From JAGLTZ01 sp964637695 (lineage in GTDB: Bacteria > Blakebacterota > Blakebacteria > Blakebacterales > Blakebacteraceae), in contig CAZWVF010000014.1 in the NCBI GenBank assembly GCA_964637695.1, forward strand, positions 1-48,366: a stretch of DNA of 48,366 bases, read 5' to 3'. How positions within the stretch are numbered: position 1 is the first letter of the stretch; each line of letters begins with the position of its first letter. The translations under genes and the position numbers were made by a program. Below the pieces are notes generated by a model that made no database searches, was not told the origin of the DNA, and saw only the letters and a list, made by a program, of their open reading frames with translations. Below are positions 43,412-48,366 of this stretch, piece by piece.

Positions 43412-44329
43412 ATGAAAAGCCGGATGAGTTTCAAACCGATGGCATTGATATGCCTGGCCGCCACCCTCGTGACGACGAATGTCTGTTATGGCCAGTCGGA
43501 TAGTCCGAAGATCTACATATCGGTGGATATGGAGGGACTGACCGGGGTAATAAACTCAGAATATCTGGGCAGCAGCGGTTCAGAGTATATGAATGCCAGG
43601 ATGATTATGACCGAAGAGGTCATAGCAGCCATCGAAGGAGCACGCGCCGCCGGTGCCGGCCGGATCATCGTGAGTGACTCTCACGGCAACGCCATGAACC
43701 TGCTGCTCGACAGGCTCCCCGACGACATCGAAGTGGTGCAGGGGTGGCCCCGTCCGTTGATCATGATGGAGGGAATAGACGATACCTTCGACGGTGTCAT
43801 CTTCATCGGTTATCACTCCAGTACATCCAATCCCGAAGGAGTTCGGGCACATACGATGTCCAGCGCCAACCTCACCGGTATTCATATCAACGGTGTTGCC
43901 GTGAACGAGGCCGGATTCAATGCAGCGATTGCCGGACATTTCAACGTGCCGGTGATCATGGTGAGCGGAGATGATGCTACGATCGAAGAGACAAGGGCAC
44001 TGATAGGAGACTTTGAAGCCGTGATCACCAAAGAGGCCATCTCATTCCATGCAGCCCGGCTGAAATCGCGCGCTGCCGTACTTGATCTGACCAGGGAGAC
44101 AGCGAGCAGGGCGGTCACCCGGATAAGGGAGTTCAAACTCTTCAAACCAGATGTGCCGGTAACAATGGAGGTAAGCTTCAAGAACTACAGGCCTGCTCAA
44201 TTGCTGGGTTACCTGCCGGTATTCACCCTTAAAGATTCTCACACGGTCAGCTACACTGCTGAAGATATGACCGAAGCGTCGAGTGTTCTGGAATTCATTC
44301 TGAATTACCAGGTTGGGATCACACCGTGA
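43412..44329 (+). CDS. Exported M55-family D-aminopeptidase
   Basis: A 305-residue zinc peptidase of the DppA type, cutting peptides that carry D-amino acids. Signatures are SVDMEGLTGV, SDSHGNAMNLL, FIGYHSSTSN and VSGDDATIEET. A signal peptide (ALICLAATLVTTNVCYG) marks it as exported, unlike the cytoplasmic DppA. AAGGAG lies 8 nt upstream of ATG 43412. Confidence 0.93.
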   Translation: MKSRMSFKPMALICLAATLVTTNVCYGQSDSPKIYISVDMEGLTGVINSEYLGSSGSEYMNARMIMTEEVIAAIEGARAAGAGRIIVSDSHGNAMNLLLDRLPDDIEVVQGWPRPLIMMEGIDDTFDGVIFIGYHSSTSNPEGVRAHTMSSANLTGIHINGVAVNEAGFNAAIAGHFNVPVIMVSGDDATIEETRALIGDFEAVITKEAISFHAARLKSRAAVLDLTRETASRAVTRIREFKLFKPDVPVTMEVSFKNYRPAQLLGYLPVFTLKDSHTVSYTAEDMTEASSVLEFILNYQVGITP

Positions 44330-44345
44330 GCAGTATGAGGTAATA

Positions 44346-45950
44346 ATGAATCGCAGGCAGATCATGATCTCCGGTGCCGTACTTGCCGTACTGGTGGGCT
44401 GTGTCGGGCCGGGGACCTTCGGTTTCGGAGAGAAGTACGATCTGATAATCAGCGGGGGTCGAGTCCTGGATGGGACCGGAAATCCCTGGTATTACGCCGA
44501 TATCGGTATCGAGGATGAAGAGATCGAAGCGATAGGGGATCTCTCCAGTGCAAGAGCCGGACGGGTCATCGACGCGACAGGCCTTTATGTCGCCCCCGGA
44601 TTTATCGACGTGCATGTCCATGCGGATGGCTCATTGGCCACACCTGACCGCAGTCCGGCCCGGCCCCTGCTTGCTCAGGGGAATACCACAGTTGCAGTGG
44701 GGCCCTGCGGAGGTGGACCAATAGAAATCGCGGCTCATCGTCAACAACTGCTTGAGGACGGGCTAGGTGTAAATGTGGTTCAGTTTATCGGGCACGGAAC
44801 TGTACGGAGGGAAGTAATGGGCATGGAGGACCGGGATCCGACAGACGCTGAACTCGAAGATATGAAGGCATTGATCCGACAGGGTATGGAGGACGGTGCA
44901 TTCGGTATGTCGAGCGGTCCCTTCTATGCTCCCGGCAGTTACTCGGAGACAGAAGAGCTGGTTGAACTGGCAAGGGTGGTTGCTGAATACGGAGGGATCT
45001 ACGAAAGCCACATCCGGGATGAATCCGATTATACCATAGGTCTGCTTGCCGCTGTAGATGAGCTGATTCAGATATCCCGTGAGGCGAAACTGCCCGGGAT
45101 AGTTTCCCATATCAAGGCGCTCGGCCCCAACGTGTGGGGCCTCTCCGGAGCTGTTGTCAACCGGATCAATCGCGCCAGGCAGGAGGGCCTGGAGATATAT
45201 GCCGACCAGTACCCCTACGAAGCGTCGAGCACCGGTTTGAGTGCGGCCCTGCTGCCGCGCTGGGCGCAGGCAGGCGGCAGAGGTGAGCTTCAGAGACGTT
45301 TCGAAGACCCGGATGAACTGGCCCGGATAAGGGAAGCGATGGTAAAGAACCTGGCCAGAAGAGGTGGTGCCGCAAGGATAATGTTCAGCAGTTTCAGGGC
45401 CGATACCACCATCGTCGGCAAGACACTTGAGCAGGTTGCGAATGAACGCAGCCTCAATCCGGTAGATGCAGCGGTGGAACTGCTCAAGCAGGGCGGTCCC
45501 TCTATAATTTCCTTCAACATGCACGAGGACGATATAAGGACATTCATGGTCCAGAACTGGACGATGACCGGTTCCGATGGATCACTGCCCGGGATGAACG
45601 TCGGAATGCCTCACCCGAGAAGCTACGGCACCTTTCCGAGGAAGATCCGCAAGTACGTCCTGGAGGAGGGTGTGCTGGAACTGCCGGCTGCGATTCGCAG
45701 TATGACGAGTCTGCCGGCGACTGCATTCAAGATCCCAGACAGGGGAATTCTGCGCGAAGAGGCGTACGCCGATGTAGTGGTCTTCGATCTTGAGAATCTG
45801 AGAGACACCGCCACCTATCAGCAGCCTCACCAGCTTGCCGAAGGCATGGTGTATGTGATAGTCAATGGAGAGCTGGCCATCGATGGAGGTCAGCTCACAG
45901 GAGTACTGGCGGGAAAAGTGCTTAAAAAGCGGGTAGTGCGCCGGCACTGA
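44346..45950 (+). CDS. D-aminoacylase-like amidohydrolase lipoprotein
   Basis: A 534-residue amidohydrolase. The lipobox LVGC (Cys19) makes it a lipoprotein. The metal motif is GFIDVHVHADG (His90, His92), with ESHIRDES and SHIKALG. It removes acyl groups from N-acyl-D-amino acids. It starts at ATG 44346, with GAGG just upstream. The longer frame from 44313 lies over the previous gene's end. It is 16 nt after the D-aminopeptidase, so the two form one scavenging pathway. Confidence 0.9.
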   Translation: MNRRQIMISGAVLAVLVGCVGPGTFGFGEKYDLIISGGRVLDGTGNPWYYADIGIEDEEIEAIGDLSSARAGRVIDATGLYVAPGFIDVHVHADGSLATPDRSPARPLLAQGNTTVAVGPCGGGPIEIAAHRQQLLEDGLGVNVVQFIGHGTVRREVMGMEDRDPTDAELEDMKALIRQGMEDGAFGMSSGPFYAPGSYSETEELVELARVVAEYGGIYESHIRDESDYTIGLLAAVDELIQISREAKLPGIVSHIKALGPNVWGLSGAVVNRINRARQEGLEIYADQYPYEASSTGLSAALLPRWAQAGGRGELQRRFEDPDELARIREAMVKNLARRGGAARIMFSSFRADTTIVGKTLEQVANERSLNPVDAAVELLKQGGPSIISFNMHEDDIRTFMVQNWTMTGSDGSLPGMNVGMPHPRSYGTFPRKIRKYVLEEGVLELPAAIRSMTSLPATAFKIPDRGILREEAYADVVVFDLENLRDTATYQQPHQLAEGMVYVIVNGELAIDGGQLTGVLAGKVLKKRVVRRH

Positions 45951-45982
45951 TCCGGTACCGCCTTGAACCGACGGAGTAGCTG

Positions 45983-48366
45983 ATGGTGCGCGGAAAAGGC
46001 TTCTCTATCCCGATTATCCTGCTTCTATCATGCTTTCCAGTCAATACCTCTGCCCAGCAGAGGGGTCGGCTGGTAGGTACCGTTCTGGATGCCGGCACCG
46101 GCAGGCCGCTCTCGAGCGCCAATATCAGGGTGATGGACAGCACACTGGGTACCATCTCCAACTCGGAGGGTTCATATCGTCTCGTCCTGGAACCCGGATT
46201 TTATCGCATTGCGTTCGGCTATATGGGATACCACTCCGATACGCTCCGCGTCGCATTCTCTGAAGACTCGATGCGGATGGACATCTCACTTCTGCCTGCG
46301 GTGCAGGGAGTTCCTGTAATCCAGGTTCGTCCGGGCACCGATAATCCTGCAGATGAGATCGTACGGAAAGCTGTTGCTGTAAAAAAACGCATGCTGGAAG
46401 ACCTGCGTACCTACCGTTTCGATGCATACACACTGACAAAGATAACAGTGCCCAGGATTGTAGAGGGGGAAGAGCGACTCAAGATAATCAGTCTGCTCGA
46501 AACGCAGACCAGGGGTTACTGGAAGTCGCCGGATAATTACCTGGAAACCATTACTGCCAGAAGGCAGTCCTCGACCTTTTCCGCCACACAGAACATCTTC
46601 ACAGCCGGAAGGCTCCCGAACTTCATGCGCGAGCAGGTGGTTATAGGCTCCCACAATGTGCCCACTCCTCTATCTGCCGCGGCATTCGACAACTACAGTT
46701 TCACCGTCATCGATACAACCATTGCGTTCGGGCAAAAGGTGTTCAGGCTGTGGGTTGAGCCGAGAACCCAGGCATCACCTCTCTTTGTCGGAACCATAGC
46801 TATAGCTGAAGGTTCCTATCTGATCGTCAGTGTCGACCTGATCGGTAATGAGGCGATGAACAGCCGCCCCCTCAACAACTGGCATCTCCAGCAGCAGTAT
46901 GCGACATATGAAGGCAGGTACTGGCTGCCTATCGAGTCGAGAATGCGGTTTACGGTTGATATCGGGATTCAGAGGCCGGCACACATGGATATTCATGCGA
47001 TCCAGTACGATTACGGGATTAACGAAGAACTCCCGCCAGGTCTCTTCGGCAAATATGAACTGCACGTTGAGCCGGCTGCCGACATGGCCGATTCGTCGGT
47101 ATGGGAGAGCATGCAGAGGCTGCCGCTGACCGATGAAGAGTCGGATGCATTTGTGAGGATCGAGGAGGATTGGACCCGGCTCGGTTCCACTGCGAGGTTC
47201 CTGGTCAGCGCTCTGACCAGCCAGATGGGACAGAGCAATTCACCTGTAACAGAATCTTCAGACTTCTTCCATTTCAACAGGGTAGAGGGTTTCTACTGGG
47301 GTGTCGGACTTGCCCTCCGGGAGAAGATACCGCTTACCAGCCTGACCGTTAAGGGTGGTTATGGATTCGCAGACCGGCAGTGGAAATACGGTCTCGAGGT
47401 AGAGAGGATTCTCTTCAGAGAGCCTGAGATATCATTCGGCCTGGGAGTAGAGAAAGCGCTGGTCTATCGGGAAGGACTGCGGGTCTATACACCTAACCGT
47501 ATTACAAGGCTTACCATGCTTTACAACGTGGATCCGGTCGATTACTACGGCAGGAAGGGATGGAGTGCCTGGTTCCGCTTGAAGCCGTGGAGCACGCTTG
47601 ATATGACACTGCTCTATCAGAACAAGATCCACACCAGCGTACAGAAAAACACCGATTTCAGCATTCTCTATCCAGTGAAGATGTACAGGGAGAACTCACC
47701 GATAATAGACGGCCGCCTGAACTGCGTGATAATGACCCTCGACCTGGATACCACCAAATATCTGAGTGCCGGCAAATCTGACTGGGCAGTAGAGGGTGAG
47801 AATACATGGAGAGTGCTGGGTGAACTGGAGCTGACTCAAGGTCCTTTCTGGCGCAGTGATTTCGACTATATGCGCGGGGAACTTCTCATTACCCGCCATG
47901 TGTATACGTTCGGTTCGGGGTTTCTCGATCTGACATTCAGGGGAGGGGGTGCCACCGGTGAACTGCCGCCACAGAGGCTGTTCGATTTCTACGGCGGTGC
48001 TGGCGGCGCCTACCAGCCAGGCGTATTCATGAGCCTCGATGCCGGAGAGTTCGTGGGTGATATCTACACCATGTTATGGGCTGAACATAACTTTGGAACC
48101 ATGCCCCTGCGGTGGCTTGGTATTCGCCCCAGAGATCAGCTCGACGTGGATATCGTGGTGCATGGTTGTGTGGGTGCGATAGGTCTGGAGGGTGCTAATG
48201 CAGGTACTCTGGCCGCATATGGCGGCAGGGCCACAGACGGCCTGCACTGGGAGGTCGGCTTCGGTCTGGCCCGCCTCCTCACCTTCCTGCGCCTCGACTT
48301 CACCTGGCGCCTCACCCACCTGGGCAATCGAAACCTGGTTATTTCTTTAGGTACTGCGTTCCGGCT
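45983..48366 (+). CDS. Outer-membrane DUF5686-like protein with CarboxypepD_reg domain, 3' partial
   Basis: An open frame of 794 residues cut by the window edge. The signal peptide ends VNTSAQQ. A CarboxypepD_reg-like domain follows (GRLVGTVLDAGTGRPLSSANI). Beyond it is a DUF5686-like region and a C-terminal series of beta strands ending in LVISLGTAFR, near the expected terminal Phe/Arg of a barrel. Such proteins are common in Bacteroidota relatives. The ribosome-binding site GGAG is 6 nt before ATG 45983. Function is unknown, probably envelope or surface. Confidence 0.75.
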   Translation, partial: MVRGKGFSIPIILLLSCFPVNTSAQQRGRLVGTVLDAGTGRPLSSANIRVMDSTLGTISNSEGSYRLVLEPGFYRIAFGYMGYHSDTLRVAFSEDSMRMDISLLPAVQGVPVIQVRPGTDNPADEIVRKAVAVKKRMLEDLRTYRFDAYTLTKITVPRIVEGEERLKIISLLETQTRGYWKSPDNYLETITARRQSSTFSATQNIFTAGRLPNFMREQVVIGSHNVPTPLSAAAFDNYSFTVIDTTIAFGQKVFRLWVEPRTQASPLFVGTIAIAEGSYLIVSVDLIGNEAMNSRPLNNWHLQQQYATYEGRYWLPIESRMRFTVDIGIQRPAHMDIHAIQYDYGINEELPPGLFGKYELHVEPAADMADSSVWESMQRLPLTDEESDAFVRIEEDWTRLGSTARFLVSALTSQMGQSNSPVTESSDFFHFNRVEGFYWGVGLALREKIPLTSLTVKGGYGFADRQWKYGLEVERILFREPEISFGLGVEKALVYREGLRVYTPNRITRLTMLYNVDPVDYYGRKGWSAWFRLKPWSTLDMTLLYQNKIHTSVQKNTDFSILYPVKMYRENSPIIDGRLNCVIMTLDLDTTKYLSAGKSDWAVEGENTWRVLGELELTQGPFWRSDFDYMRGELLITRHVYTFGSGFLDLTFRGGGATGELPPQRLFDFYGGAGGAYQPGVFMSLDAGEFVGDIYTMLWAEHNFGTMPLRWLGIRPRDQLDVDIVVHGCVGAIGLEGANAGTLAAYGGRATDGLHWEVGFGLARLLTFLRLDFTWRLTHLGNRNLVISLGTAFR

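Noticed and set aside
1..48366. tRNA, rRNA and CRISPR arrays
   Set aside because: I scanned the intergenic spaces by eye and saw no cloverleaf, rRNA-like block or regularly spaced repeat array. A covariance-model scan would be decisive.

Overview
The window is a bacterial chromosome fragment of roughly 55% G+C by eye. It is scaffolded with three runs of exactly 100 N (21157-21256, 22618-22717, 31201-31300), which suggests a metagenome-assembled or draft genome. Diderm features are clear: many lipoprotein signals, RseP, an outer-membrane-type CarboxypepD_reg plus DUF5686-like protein, and secreted M14, M55 and gamma-glutamyltransferase enzymes. Together with the PQQ-like and PKD lipoproteins and the TPR lipoproteins, this points to a little-cultured FCB-type lineage (Gemmatimonadota, Krumholzibacteriota or Eisenbacteria-like). 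I cannot fix the phylum from sequence alone. I saw no rRNA, tRNA or CRISPR.

Layout. (1) 178-4694 is accessory: two coupled beta-propeller lipoproteins, a divergent lipoprotein that shares a large inverted repeat with them, and a toxin-antitoxin-like pair (DUF6036-like nucleotidyltransferase with an internal deletion, plus partner) behind a leaderless promoter overlapped by an operator-like palindrome. (2) 4792-7295, minus strand: a three-gene operon of an RsbW-type kinase, a complete ketoacyl synthase III (KAS III) and a degenerate KAS III, resembling the PqsC/PqsB architecture. This is the most interesting unit. (3) 7362-17010, plus strand: a dense biosynthetic operon (RibD_C reductase, dapB, dapD, folB, folK, two deoxynucleoside kinases, panB, panC, a GlmU N-terminal domain, a LytR_C protein, rsfS, argS) with many 1-14 nt overlaps. 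(4) 17161-25226: a TPR lipoprotein, then the envelope and isoprenoid cluster uppS-cdsA-dxr-rseP (with two assembly gaps), an MscS channel and a second TPR protein whose 3' end runs into a 179-bp nested palindromic element. (5) 25384-30492: glyA, dCMP deaminase, nrdR, a sigma-54 response regulator and a GltD/FNR-like flavoprotein, closed by a good terminator.

(6) 30602-34444: a broken gamma-glutamyltransferase, then trkA-trkH potassium uptake. (7) 34457-39711: a PP-loop thiolase on the minus strand, divergent from a tight four-gene unit (rhomboid protease, isoprenylcysteine-methyltransferase-like membrane protein, a secreted protein resembling a zinc-less peptidase, and a protein with a transglutaminase-like core). 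(8) 39742-48366: secreted or envelope hydrolases (M14 carboxypeptidase-like, M55 D-aminopeptidase, D-aminoacylase lipoprotein) with a LOG-family protein and a terminal DUF5686-like gene cut by the window edge. These suggest growth on peptides, including D-amino-acid-containing ones.

Most core genes look ordinary. The unusual signals are the KAS III pair under an RsbW-like kinase with helically phased repeats in its promoter, the leaderless autoregulation-like promoter, the palindromic element that has entered a coding region, the paralogous kinase pair with one degenerate LID, and the rhomboid/methyltransferase/pseudo-peptidase/transglutaminase-like unit.
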